A stretch of DNA of 64,000 nt, taken from positions 744,001 through 808,000 of the forward strand of contig NZ_JACDTY010000002.1 of NCBI RefSeq assembly GCF_013520985.1, written 5' to 3'. This document shows, in pieces, positions 51,805 to 60,438 of the stretch. Both the position numbers and the translations under genes were made by a program. The number at the start of each line of letters is the position of its first letter. The stretch's first letter is position 1. Origin of the DNA: Mesorhizobium neociceri (GTDB taxonomy: Bacteria; Pseudomonadota; Alphaproteobacteria; Rhizobiales; Rhizobiaceae). The notes below the pieces were generated by a model, which was not told the DNA's origin, did not search any database, and saw nothing but the letters and a program-made list of their open reading frames with translations.

Positions 51805-54800
51805 GCGGCTCGCGCCGCGTCCTCTCGATCCCGCCCGGAGCGCCATTCCTGCCGACTCTGGCCGAGGCCTTGCTGGCGGGACGGCTGGTGCCCGGCTTCC
51901 GCTTCGACGGCGACCCGCTGGCGCTGGCCGATGTCACCATTTATGTGCCGACACGGCGTGCGGCACGCGCGCTGCGCGGCGCCTTTGTCGACGCGCTTTC
52001 CGGGGCCGGCCGCCGTTCGGCGATCCTGCCGGTCATCCGCCCGCTCGGCGAGTTCGACGAGGACGAAGCCGCCTTCGACGCCGGCGCGCCCACGGAGCTC
52101 GAGATGGCACCGCCGATCGCGGCCACCGAATGCCTGCTGCTTCTGGCGCCGCTGGTACGGGCGTGGAAGCGTACCTTGCCGGCGCATGTGCTGGCTATGT
52201 TCGACGAAGAGATCGTCGTGCCGGCCTCCGCCGCCGATGCGATCTGGCTGGCGCGCGACCTTGCCCGGCTGATGGATGAGATCGAAACCGAAGGCACCGA
52301 TTGGACCAGGCTTGCCGATCTGGTGACCGGCAATCTTGCCGGCTGGTGGCTGGTGACGCTTGATTTCCTCCGCATCGTCACTGACGCCTGGCCGAAATTG
52401 CTGGAGGAGCGCGACCGCTCCAACCCGGCCGCGCACCGCAATGCATTGATCCGGCGCGAGGCGAAGCGGCTGGAACGCAACCCGCCCAAAGGCCCGGTGA
52501 TCGCCGCCGGCTCGACCGGTTCGATCCCGGCCACGGCGGAACTGCTTGCCGCGGTCGCCGGCCTGCCCAACGGCGCCGTGGTGCTGCCCGGTCTCGATGG
52601 GATGCTGGACGAGCTGTCCTTTGCGGCGATTGCAGCGCCAGGCGCGCGGCCTGCTTTGCTCGGCCATCCGCAATACGGCATGGCCAAGCTGATCGGCAAG
52701 ATCGGTGTGCTGCGCGGTGATATCGATGAGGTGGTGGCAGCAGCGCCCGTGCTGGCGCTGCGTGCTGCCCTTGTCGGCGAGGCTCTGCGGCCGGCGGAAA
52801 CCACCGAATTATGGGCCGAGACCCGCATCCGCTTCGAGGCCGGCGACGTTGCCGACGCCTTCGCCGATGTGACGCTCGTGGAAGCCGCCAGCGAACGCGA
52901 CGAAGCTGTGGCGATCGCCATTGCGCTGAAGACCGCTGTCGAACAGCCGGGGCAGCGGGCAGCCCTGGTCACCGGCGATCGGGCCTTGGCACGACGCGTT
53001 TCGGCCGAGCTGTTGCGCTTCGGCGTCACCGCCGACGATTCCGGTGGCACGCCGCTCGCCAACACCCCGGCCGCCAGCCTGCTGCGGCTCACACTTCAAG
53101 CCGTATTTCGGCCCGGCGATCCCGTCGGCCTGTTGTCGCTGCTCAAGCATCCGCTGCTTGGTCTCGGCCTCGAGCGAACCGGTGTGCGCCATGCCGCCGA
53201 GCTCATCGAACTGGTGGCGCTGCGCGGCGGCACCGGGCGCCCCGACATCGCCTCGCTGGCGACGCTTTTCGAGGTCCGTCTCGCTGGCCTGAGCGGCGAC
53301 AAGCGCCAGCCCTTCTGGTTTTCACGCCTGAGCGTGCGCGGCATCGAGGAAGCCCGCGAGCTGCTGAGCCGGCTCGCGACGGCGCTGGCGCCGCTGACCG
53401 CCTTTCGTGGCGAAGAGAACGCCGATCTCGTCGCGCTGACCAAGGCGAGCGTCGCCGCGGTGGAAAATCTCGGCCGCACGGCCGATGGCAGTCTCGCCGA
53501 ACTCTACGCTGGCGATGCGGGCGAAAAACTCGCCGAACTGCTGCGTGGCGTGGTCGCCGCCTCGGCGTCCTTCGACTTCGCCGCCGACGAATGGCCCGAT
53601 GTGATGGATGCGCTAGTGGCACCGGAGACGGTCAAGCCAGGGCAAGGCACAGACCGCAACATCGCCATCTGGGGGGCGCTGGAAGCGCGGCTGCAGAATG
53701 TCGACACGCTGGTCATTGGCGGGCTCAACGAAGGGGTGTGGCCGCGCAAGCCGGAAAGCGACCGCTTCATGTCGCGGCTGATGAAGACCGGCATCGACCT
53801 TGAGCCGCCGGAGCGACGCATCGGTCTTGCCGCCCACGATTTCCAGATGGCGATGGGGGCGAAGAAAGTGGTGCTGACGCGCTCCGCCCGTGCCGGCGAC
53901 GCGCCGGCCGTGCCGTCACGCTGGCTGCAGCGCATCCTCACCTTCATCGGCAAAGACCCTGCGACCGTGCTGCGCGGGCGTGGCGACGAGCTGCTCGCCT
54001 GGGCTCGCGCTCTGGATGCCGGCGAGCGGCAGCATTTCGCGCCGCGGCCACAGCCGAAGCCGCCGCTTTCTGTCCGGCCGCAACATTTCTCGGTCACCGA
54101 GATCGAGACGCTGCGTCGCGACCCCTATGCGGTCTATGCCAGGCGCATCCTCGGCCTCCTGCCGCTCGAGCCGGTGATCCGCGACCCCGGTGCCGCCGAG
54201 CGCGGTACGCTGTTTCACGATATATTGCACCTGTTCTCGACCGAGGTTGCCGACCCGCGCGTGCCGGAAGCTCTGGAGAGGCTTATCTCGGCCGGCCGCA
54301 GATGCTTTGCAGATGTAGCCCTTCCCGCCGATGTCGAGGCCGTGTGGTGGCCGCGCTTCGAAAAACTCGCCGCCAACATCATCGAATGGGAGCGCGGCCG
54401 GGCTCCCGCCGTCGCCCGGCGGCATGCCGAGGAGCGCGCCGAAAAGAGCACTGTCGGCCGCACGGGCGTGACGCTGTCCGGCTATGCCGACCGCATCGAC
54501 CTTTTAGCCGGCGGGATGGCCGACATTCTCGACTACAAGACAGGCTCCTCGCCGTCCAAGGCGCAGGCGCACACGCTGCTGGCGCCGCAGCTGGCGCTCG
54601 AAGGCGCGCTGCTTCGGCGCGGCGCCTTCAGAACCCTTGGCGCCCGCGAACCCTCGCAGCTTGCATTCGTGCGGCTGAAGCCGAATGGTGAAGTGTTCGA
54701 GGAATCCATCCTCGACTACAACCGCCAGCCCAGGACCGCCGAAGACCTTGCCGAAGAGGCCTGGGCGCGGCTGGAAAAGCTGCTGGTCCACTATGCCGAT

Positions 54801-54932
54801 CCGGCGACCGGCTATTTGTCGCGGGCACTGCCGTTTCGCGAGGGCGAGAGCGACGGCGATTACGACCATCTGGCCCGCGTGCTCGAATGGTCGGCCGGCG
54901 GCGACAGCGATGACGAGGCGGGGGAGGCATGA
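51801..54932 (+). CDS. addB: Double-strand break repair protein AddB
   Basis: A 1043-residue subunit of the AddAB helicase-nuclease, the alphaproteobacterial counterpart of RecBCD. The N-terminal half is a degenerate helicase-like region (IYVPTRRAARALRGAF, LVTGDRALARRV). The C-terminal RecB-family nuclease domain has GYADRIDLLAGGMADILDYKTGSSPSK (Asp, Lys active site) and the upstream RGTLFHDILHLF. The iron-sulfur cysteines of Bacillus-type AddB were not seen. It overlaps murU and addA by 4 nt each, so the four-gene run is translationally coupled. Confidence 0.95.
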   Translation: MSGSRRVLSIPPGAPFLPTLAEALLAGRLVPGFRFDGDPLALADVTIYVPTRRAARALRGAFVDALSGAGRRSAILPVIRPLGEFDEDEAAFDAGAPTELEMAPPIAATECLLLLAPLVRAWKRTLPAHVLAMFDEEIVVPASAADAIWLARDLARLMDEIETEGTDWTRLADLVTGNLAGWWLVTLDFLRIVTDAWPKLLEERDRSNPAAHRNALIRREAKRLERNPPKGPVIAAGSTGSIPATAELLAAVAGLPNGAVVLPGLDGMLDELSFAAIAAPGARPALLGHPQYGMAKLIGKIGVLRGDIDEVVAAAPVLALRAALVGEALRPAETTELWAETRIRFEAGDVADAFADVTLVEAASERDEAVAIAIALKTAVEQPGQRAALVTGDRALARRVSAELLRFGVTADDSGGTPLANTPAASLLRLTLQAVFRPGDPVGLLSLLKHPLLGLGLERTGVRHAAELIELVALRGGTGRPDIASLATLFEVRLAGLSGDKRQPFWFSRLSVRGIEEARELLSRLATALAPLTAFRGEENADLVALTKASVAAVENLGRTADGSLAELYAGDAGEKLAELLRGVVAASASFDFAADEWPDVMDALVAPETVKPGQGTDRNIAIWGALEARLQNVDTLVIGGLNEGVWPRKPESDRFMSRLMKTGIDLEPPERRIGLAAHDFQMAMGAKKVVLTRSARAGDAPAVPSRWLQRILTFIGKDPATVLRGRGDELLAWARALDAGERQHFAPRPQPKPPLSVRPQHFSVTEIETLRRDPYAVYARRILGLLPLEPVIRDPGAAERGTLFHDILHLFSTEVADPRVPEALERLISAGRRCFADVALPADVEAVWWPRFEKLAANIIEWERGRAPAVARRHAEERAEKSTVGRTGVTLSGYADRIDLLAGGMADILDYKTGSSPSKAQAHTLLAPQLALEGALLRRGAFRTLGAREPSQLAFVRLKPNGEVFEESILDYNRQPRTAEDLAEEAWARLEKLLVHYADPATGYLSRALPFREGESDGDYDHLARVLEWSAGGDSDDEAGEA

Positions 54933-57900
54933 AAAAGGCCTATCCCATCCCCAGCGAAACCGCCGCCAGCCAGGCGCGCGCCTCCGACCCGAAGAACTCG
55001 GCCTGGGTGTCGGCCAATGCCGGCTCAGGGAAAACCCATGTGCTGGCGCAGCGCGTCATCCGGCTGCTGCTCAACGGCACAGATCCGTCGAAGATCCTGT
55101 GCCTGACCTATACGCGGGCGGCCGCCGCCAACATGTCGAACCGTGTGTTCTCCACCCTGTCGGAATGGACGGCGCTGGGCGATGCCGAGCTTGCCACAAA
55201 GATTGAGGCGCTGGACGATCGCCGACCCGACCGCGACACCATGCGCCGGGCGCGCCGGCTGTTTGCCGAAGCGCTGGAGACGCCGGGCGGGCTGAAGATC
55301 CAGACCATCCATGCCTTCTGCGAATCGGTGCTGCACCAGTTCCCACTCGAGGCCAACATCCCGGCGCATTTCGAATTGCTCCATCCGCAGATGGAGGCCT
55401 CGCTGTTCGCCGCCGCGCGCCGCGACATGATTTCGGGGACGTCCGCCGGAGACGCCGGACTGGCCGAAGCGTTCGCCACCGTGCTGGAACGCGGCGGCGA
55501 ACACGGGCTCGACGCGCTGCTCGCCGAAATCGTGCGCAAGCGCGACGGCTTACGCGGCTTCATCGATGCGGTGAGGCGCGAGGGCGTAGGCTTTCAGGCC
55601 CTGTTCGACGAATTCCATTTCCGCGCGGGGCAGAGCGCCGAAGACATAGCGGCATCGGTCTGGCCGCTGCCGGGTTTCCTGCCGGACTTCTTCGCAGTGT
55701 TCGCCAGCGCCGCCGAAGCCGCCGACGCGCGCACCGTGCTCAACAATCTCTTGCCCTATGCCCGCTTGGCCTTTGCCGAGACAGACCCGATCCGCCGGCT
55801 GCAGATGCTGGGCAAGGCTTTCCTCAAGGCGGATGGCGCCCCCTATGATCCCGCCAAGGCGTTCAAGAAGGCGTTGCTCGACCGGCTGCCCGATCTTCCC
55901 GAACGCTATCTGACGGCCGTCAAGGCGATAACAGAGGTCTCGGACCGGCTGGCGTTGTTCAGAATGCTGGAAGGCACGGTCGCGGCGCTGACCATCGCCG
56001 ACTGGCTGATCGTGCGCTACGAGCGCCTGAAGCGCGGTCGAAGCTTCCTCGACTTCAACGATCTGATCACGCGTACCGTCAATCTTCTGGCGCGGCCGGA
56101 TGCCGGACCCTGGGTGCAGTACAAGCTCGACCAGGGTATCGACCATATCCTGCTCGACGAGGCGCAGGACACCAGCCCCGACCAATGGGAAGTGGTGAAG
56201 CGGCTGGCGGAGGAGTTTTTCGCCGGCCACGGCCAGCGCGGCACGGCCAATCGCACGGTGTTTGCCGTCGGCGACGAGAAGCAGTCGATCTACTCGTTCC
56301 AGGGTGCGGCGCCAGATTCCTTTGCCGACAGCCGGCTGTTGTTTGCCGGACGCGTGCGTGATGCCGAGGCTTCGTTTGCCGACCTCAAGCTGACCTGGTC
56401 GTTCCGCTCGACCGACGACGTGCTTGCCGCCGTCGACCGCGTCTTTGCCGATCCGGGCGTGCGGCGGGGCATCAGCCACGACCCCGATCCGCTCGACCAC
56501 AAGGCGATCCGCAACGACGCGCCCGGCTATGTCGAGGTCTGGCCGTCGCTCGGCGCCGATGCTGTCGAGGAGCCCGACGACTGGACGTTGCCGGTCAACC
56601 ACGCCAGCGCGCCGGCGGTGCGGGTGGCCGAACATGTGGCGGCGACCATCCAGGCCTGGCTCAAGGACCGCGAGATCATCGAGGGCAAGGGCCGCAGACT
56701 AAGGGCCGGCGACATTCTGGTGCTGGTGCGCAAGCGCGACCGCTTCGTGCATGCACTGTCGCGGGCACTGAAAGACCGCGATATCCCGGTCGCCGGCGCC
56801 GACCGGCTGAGCCTGCCCGGCCACATCGCGGTCAAGGACCTGATCGCGCTCGGCCATTTCCTCATCCAGCCGCAGGACGATCTGTCGCTCGCCGCCGTGC
56901 TGCGCAGCCCGATCTTCGACGTGTCGGAAGAGACGCTTTTTGCGCTTGGCGCGGGAAGGCCGGCCGCGACATCGCTGATCGCATCGCTGCGGCAGCATGC
57001 CGGCGACAATGCCGCGCTGGTCGCTATCGTGACCCGGCTCGACGGCTGGGCCAACGAGGCGGCGTTCCGGCCGGTGTTCGAATTCTATGCCGGCGTGCTG
57101 GCGCGCGACGGCCTGCGCAAGAAGATGATCGCCCGGCTCGGCCCGGAGGCCGGCGATATTCTCGACGAGTTCCTGAGCTTCTGCCTCGCCGAGGAACGGA
57201 CGGGACTGCCGGGACTGGAAGCCTTCCTGGCGACGCTGGAGAACACCGGCCCGGAGATCAAGCGCGAGATGGACCAGACGCGCGACGAGGTTCGCGTCAT
57301 GACCGTACACGCCGCCAAGGGCCTGGAAGCGCCTGTCGTCTTCCTGGTCGATGGCGGCTCGGCGCCGTTCAGCGACCAGCATTTGCCGCGGCTGATGCCG
57401 TTCCAAGGGTCGGGCCGCAACTTAGACGGCAAGGGCTACCTCTGGCGCTCGGCCGCCGATGTCGCCAACGACTTTTCCAAGGCGGCTTCCGCCCGGGCGC
57501 GGGAGCTTGCCGACGACGAATACCGCCGGCTGCTCTATGTCGGCATGACGCGCGCCGAAGACCGGCTGATCGTCTGCGGCTATCACGGCAAGCGCTCACC
57601 CAGCACCGGCACATGGCATTCGATCGTCAGCCGTGCGCTGACCGGCGCGCCGGAAAGCACGGAGCGCAGCCACCCCGCCAGCGGCGAGCCGGTGCACCGC
57701 TTCGTCATGACCAAGCTGCCGCCGGTGGCGCTGGCCGCCGCCGACGAGATCCGACTGCCGCAACAGGTTTTGCCCCTGCCGGCGAACCTGTTTCGGGCCT
57801 TGCCGCCTTATGAGGAGCTGCCGCGCCCGCTGTCGCCCTCCGGCGCCTCGGCCCTGGTCGACGAGGGCAAGGAGGCTGTCGTCGATACGCGCTCGCCGGT

Positions 57901-58447
57901 ACTCGACAGCGAGGCGGAGCCCGGCTTTGCGGTGATGCGCGGGCTGGCGTTGCACAAGCTGCTGCAGATGCTGCCCGGCTTCGCCGAGGACAAACGGCAA
58001 GGCGCGGCGGGGCAGTATCTAAGCCGTGCCGGCGCCGACTGGACTGAAGCCGAACGCAGCAAGGCGCTGGCCTCGGTGATGGCGATCCTTGGGGATTCGC
58101 GTTTTGCCGAACTGTTCTCGCCCTCGTCCCGCGCCGAAGTCGCTGTTATGGGCAGTCTCGTGGTGAAGGGCAGACTGCGCTCGATCTCCGGCAAGATCGA
58201 CCGGTTGGCGGTGACGCCGCAAAAGGTCTCGATCGTCGACTACAAGACCAACCGGCCGGCGCCGGCGGGCCTGGCTCAGGTGCCACCGGCCTATGTGCTG
58301 CAGCTGGCGCTCTACCGCGCGCTGCTCAAGCCGCTTTATCCTGGCCGCGCGGTGACGGCAGCGCTGCTGTTTACCGAAGCGCCGAGGCTGATCGAACTGC
58401 CGGCCGAGGCCATGGACGACGCCCTTGCCCGACTCACGGGAGCGTGA
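54929..58447 (+). CDS. addA: Double-strand break repair helicase AddA
   Basis: UvrD-type helicase and nuclease subunit, 1172 residues. Motif I VSANAGSGKTHVLAQRVI (about residue 30), motif Ia LTYTRAAAANM, motif II ILLDEAQDTSPDQW, motif III VGDEKQSIYSFQGA, motif V VRVMTVHAAKGLEAPVVFL and motif VI RLLYVGMTRAEDRL are all present. The C-terminal nuclease motif is VSIVDYKTNRPAPAG. It follows addB with a 4-nt overlap. Confidence 0.97.
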   Translation: MKKAYPIPSETAASQARASDPKNSAWVSANAGSGKTHVLAQRVIRLLLNGTDPSKILCLTYTRAAAANMSNRVFSTLSEWTALGDAELATKIEALDDRRPDRDTMRRARRLFAEALETPGGLKIQTIHAFCESVLHQFPLEANIPAHFELLHPQMEASLFAAARRDMISGTSAGDAGLAEAFATVLERGGEHGLDALLAEIVRKRDGLRGFIDAVRREGVGFQALFDEFHFRAGQSAEDIAASVWPLPGFLPDFFAVFASAAEAADARTVLNNLLPYARLAFAETDPIRRLQMLGKAFLKADGAPYDPAKAFKKALLDRLPDLPERYLTAVKAITEVSDRLALFRMLEGTVAALTIADWLIVRYERLKRGRSFLDFNDLITRTVNLLARPDAGPWVQYKLDQGIDHILLDEAQDTSPDQWEVVKRLAEEFFAGHGQRGTANRTVFAVGDEKQSIYSFQGAAPDSFADSRLLFAGRVRDAEASFADLKLTWSFRSTDDVLAAVDRVFADPGVRRGISHDPDPLDHKAIRNDAPGYVEVWPSLGADAVEEPDDWTLPVNHASAPAVRVAEHVAATIQAWLKDREIIEGKGRRLRAGDILVLVRKRDRFVHALSRALKDRDIPVAGADRLSLPGHIAVKDLIALGHFLIQPQDDLSLAAVLRSPIFDVSEETLFALGAGRPAATSLIASLRQHAGDNAALVAIVTRLDGWANEAAFRPVFEFYAGVLARDGLRKKMIARLGPEAGDILDEFLSFCLAEERTGLPGLEAFLATLENTGPEIKREMDQTRDEVRVMTVHAAKGLEAPVVFLVDGGSAPFSDQHLPRLMPFQGSGRNLDGKGYLWRSAADVANDFSKAASARARELADDEYRRLLYVGMTRAEDRLIVCGYHGKRSPSTGTWHSIVSRALTGAPESTERSHPASGEPVHRFVMTKLPPVALAAADEIRLPQQVLPLPANLFRALPPYEELPRPLSPSGASALVDEGKEAVVDTRSPVLDSEAEPGFAVMRGLALHKLLQMLPGFAEDKRQGAAGQYLSRAGADWTEAERSKALASVMAILGDSRFAELFSPSSRAEVAVMGSLVVKGRLRSISGKIDRLAVTPQKVSIVDYKTNRPAPAGLAQVPPAYVLQLALYRALLKPLYPGRAVTAALLFTEAPRLIELPAEAMDDALARLTGA

Positions 58448-58520
58448 CACAAGTTCTGCTTGAAGAAGGGCTGCTCAACCACCACATTTGGTGCGAGATA
58501 AATTTCGAAAGGATTTTCGC

Positions 58521-58844
58521 ATGGCCACCGTCAAGGTCGACAGGAGCAATTTTCAGGCCGATGTGCTCAACGCCAAGGAGCCGGTCGTGGTGGATTTCTG
58601 GGCGGAATGGTGCGGCCCGTGCAAGATGATCGGTCCGTCGCTGGAAGAGATCGCCAATGAACTCGGCGGCAAGGTCAAGATCGCCAAGCTGAACATCGAC
58701 GAGAACCCCGAGCTTGCCGCCCAGTTCGGCGTGCGCTCGATCCCAACGCTGATGATCTTCAAGGGCGGCGAAGTGGCCGACATGAAGGTCGGTGCGGCGC
58801 CGAAGACCGCGCTGTCGCACTGGATCAATGGCAGCCTCGCCTGA
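58521..58844 (+). CDS. trxA: Thioredoxin 1
   Basis: A 107-residue disulfide reductase with the active site [13 protein letters not shown] (Cys31, Cys34), the cis-proline motif [12 protein letters not shown] and VDFWAEW before the active site. ATG at 58521; an upstream in-frame ATG is not family-like. It lies 73 nt after addA, the usual rhizobial position, and ends with a terminator. Confidence 0.97.
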   Translation: MATVKVDRSNFQADVLNAKEPVVVDFWAEWCGPCKMIGPSLEEIANELGGKVKIAKLNIDENPELAAQFGVRSIPTLMIFKGGEVADMKVGAAPKTALSHWINGSLA

Positions 58845-58866
58845 TCTGACAGAACTCCCGATATCG

Positions 58867-58896
58867 AAGCCCGGCCCTCGCGCCGGGCTTTTCTTT
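58867..58896 (+). terminator. Rho-independent terminator of trxA
   Basis: AAGCCCGGC, a six-base loop, GCCGGGCTT, then TTCTTT. It begins 22 nt after the trxA stop. Confidence 0.85.
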
Positions 58897-58975
58897 GGCG
58901 TCATCGCCCGACCGCCTCTGGCCCTCGCATCGGCGCACTCCATGTCATCTGCTGAAGCAGGAACAGGAGAGACCC

Positions 58976-59257
58976 ATGACCGGATCCGCCAAGGCCACCG
59001 TCTTCATCGACAATGAGCGCGTCATCGTCACCGAATACCGCTTCCAGCCCGGTGACAACACCGGCTGGCACCGGCATGGCCACGACTATGTCGTGGTGCC
59101 ACTGATGGACGGTAAGGTGAAGCTGGTGACCAAGGATGGAGACTCCTTCGCCGAGATGAAGAAGGGCGCGCCCTATTTCCGCAAGGAGGGCGTCGAACAC
59201 GACGTCATCAGCGCCAATGAGGGCGAATACGCCTTCATCGAGATCGAGCTGAAGTGA
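58976..59257 (+). CDS. Small cupin-domain protein
   Basis: A 93-residue single-cupin protein. Cupin motif 1 is GDNTGWHRHGHDYVVVPLMDG (His ligands and later Glu/Asp) and motif 2 includes GVEHDVISANEGEYAFIEIEL. ATG at 58976 has AGGAG 6 nt upstream. No enzymatic role can be assigned. Its stop codon overlaps the first of two palindromes belonging to the vapBC promoter. Confidence 0.87.
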   Translation: MTGSAKATVFIDNERVIVTEYRFQPGDNTGWHRHGHDYVVVPLMDGKVKLVTKDGDSFAEMKKGAPYFRKEGVEHDVISANEGEYAFIEIELK

Positions 59258-59307
59258 TGGCACGCCATCATCTGCCATCTTGATGGCAAGGAATGATGAG
59301 GCTATAT
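59255..59307 (+). promoter_or_regulatory. vapBC promoter with two operator palindromes
   Basis: CTTGAT (59279-59284), 17 nt, CTATAT (59302-59307) matches CTTGAC-N17-CTATAT at 11 of 12 positions. TGATGGC-AC-GCCATCA (59255-59270) and TGCCATC-TT-GATGGCA (59273-59288) are perfect palindromes with the same GATGGC core; the second covers the -35. This is the expected layout for binding of the VapB antitoxin and VapBC complex. Confidence 0.75.
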
Positions 59308-59329
59308 CTTTCTCAAAAGGGAGTTTGAA

Positions 59330-59578
59330 ATGGCCGAACCCCAGCTTTCAGTCCGCAGCGCAAAAGCACGAGATCTTGCGCATCGTCTCGCTCGTCGCGA
59401 AAACCGCTCAATAGCCGATATCGTTGAACGCGCGCTTGAGTCCTATGAGATTCGGGAGACCGGGCGAGAACCGGCATCCGCCTTCTACTCCCGCCTGACG
59501 GCAAGCGTTGGCGTCGACATCGATCTGGAGGAAATCATCCGGGAAAGCCGCACGGTCCATACAGGGCCGGAGCTTTGA
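59330..59578 (+). CDS. vapB: VapB-type antitoxin (PSK-family transcription factor)
   Basis: An 82-residue antitoxin with an N-terminal DNA-binding and dimerisation region (QLSVRSAKARDLAHRLARRENRSIADIVERALESYE) and a C-terminal part that would neutralise the toxin. It resembles Rv0623-like antitoxins. AAGGGAG lies upstream of the ATG. It overlaps the toxin gene by 4 nt (TTGA) and has its own promoter with twin palindromes, indicating autoregulation. The pair lies between trxA and folC, genes of a conserved housekeeping block. Confidence 0.85.
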   Translation: MAEPQLSVRSAKARDLAHRLARRENRSIADIVERALESYEIRETGREPASAFYSRLTASVGVDIDLEEIIRESRTVHTGPEL

Positions 59579-59988
59579 TTTTCGTCGACACCAATGTAAT
59601 TTCGGAGACCCTTAGAAAGGTGCCTGACGCGGCTGTCATGGCTTGGCTGGTCCGCAACGATGCCGAACTGGCTCTCCCCACAGTGGCGATTGCCGAAATT
59701 GCTTTCGGCATCCAAAAGATACGGCCTGATGAGCGCGCCGATCGGCTGGAGCAAGGTCTCTCCCAATGGCGCCATCGCTTTGCCGGCCGCATTTTTGGGC
59801 TGACAGAGGAGGCGGCTCTGGCTTATGGCGAGATTATGGGAACCGCTACGCGCCAGGGCCGGGGCATGTCGGCACCCGATGGCATGATCGCAGCGATAGT
59901 GCGCGTGAATGGCGGTCGGCTGGCAACACGTAATCTCAACGACTTCGGCCCGGCCAACCTTGAGCTGATCTCGCCTTGGGATTTCTAG
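59575..59988 (+). CDS. vapC: VapC-type PIN-domain toxin
   Basis: A 137-residue PIN ribonuclease. Acidic residues are in place: Asp5 (MIFVDTNVIS), Glu41 (VAIAEIAFGI), Asp102 (SAPDGMIAAI) and Asn120/Asp123 (ATRNLNDF). It starts with TTG overlapping the vapB stop. It is convergent with the VOC gene, the stops being 5 nt apart. The substrate (often tRNA or rRNA in this family) cannot be predicted. Confidence 0.92.
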   Translation: MIFVDTNVISETLRKVPDAAVMAWLVRNDAELALPTVAIAEIAFGIQKIRPDERADRLEQGLSQWRHRFAGRIFGLTEEAALAYGEIMGTATRQGRGMSAPDGMIAAIVRVNGGRLATRNLNDFGPANLELISPWDF

Positions 59989-59993
59989 ACTAG

Positions 59994-60413
59994 TCACCAG
60001 TCGGCTATGCGGTCGCCGCCGGTGAATTGCGCGCTTTTTGCGGTGTATTCGAACAGCTCGATCTTCACGCCGTTGGGATCGCGGATCCAGGCCTGAAACG
60101 TGTCGTCGCAGGCGTGTTTCTTGGCCGTGACGTCGATGCCTTTCGCGCTGATATGGGCGATCGCCGCGCCGATGTCTTCGACTTCCAGGCAAAAGTGGTT
60201 GATCTGGTTCTGCTCGCTGTATTCAGTGCCGTCCTTCTGGAACACCTCGACATGGCTGCGGCCGCCGCAATTGAGGTAGAAGCCGAACACCTTGCCGTCG
60301 CGCAGGAAATTGAACTGCGTGTCGAGGCCGAGCACGTCGCGGTAGAAGCTTCGCGTCGCCTCCAGATCATGCGCGAAGATGCAGACATGGGCGAGCTGCT
60401 TGACCTTGATCAT
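59994..60413 (-). CDS. VOC-family (glyoxalase-like) protein
   Basis: A 139-residue vicinal-oxygen-chelate protein: LAHVCIFAHDLEATRSFYRDVLGLD (first metal His), INHFCLEVEDIGAAI (second half) and WIRDPNGVKIELFEY (metal Glu). It resembles lactoylglutathione lyases but the substrate is uncertain. The ATG at 60413 has AGGAGGCGAAC upstream. It lies 25 nt after folC and probably shares its transcript. Confidence 0.87.
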   Translation of the reverse strand: MIKVKQLAHVCIFAHDLEATRSFYRDVLGLDTQFNFLRDGKVFGFYLNCGGRSHVEVFQKDGTEYSEQNQINHFCLEVEDIGAAIAHISAKGIDVTAKKHACDDTFQAWIRDPNGVKIELFEYTAKSAQFTGGDRIADW

Positions 60414-60438
60414 GTTCGCCTCCTCGCAACGATTGGCC

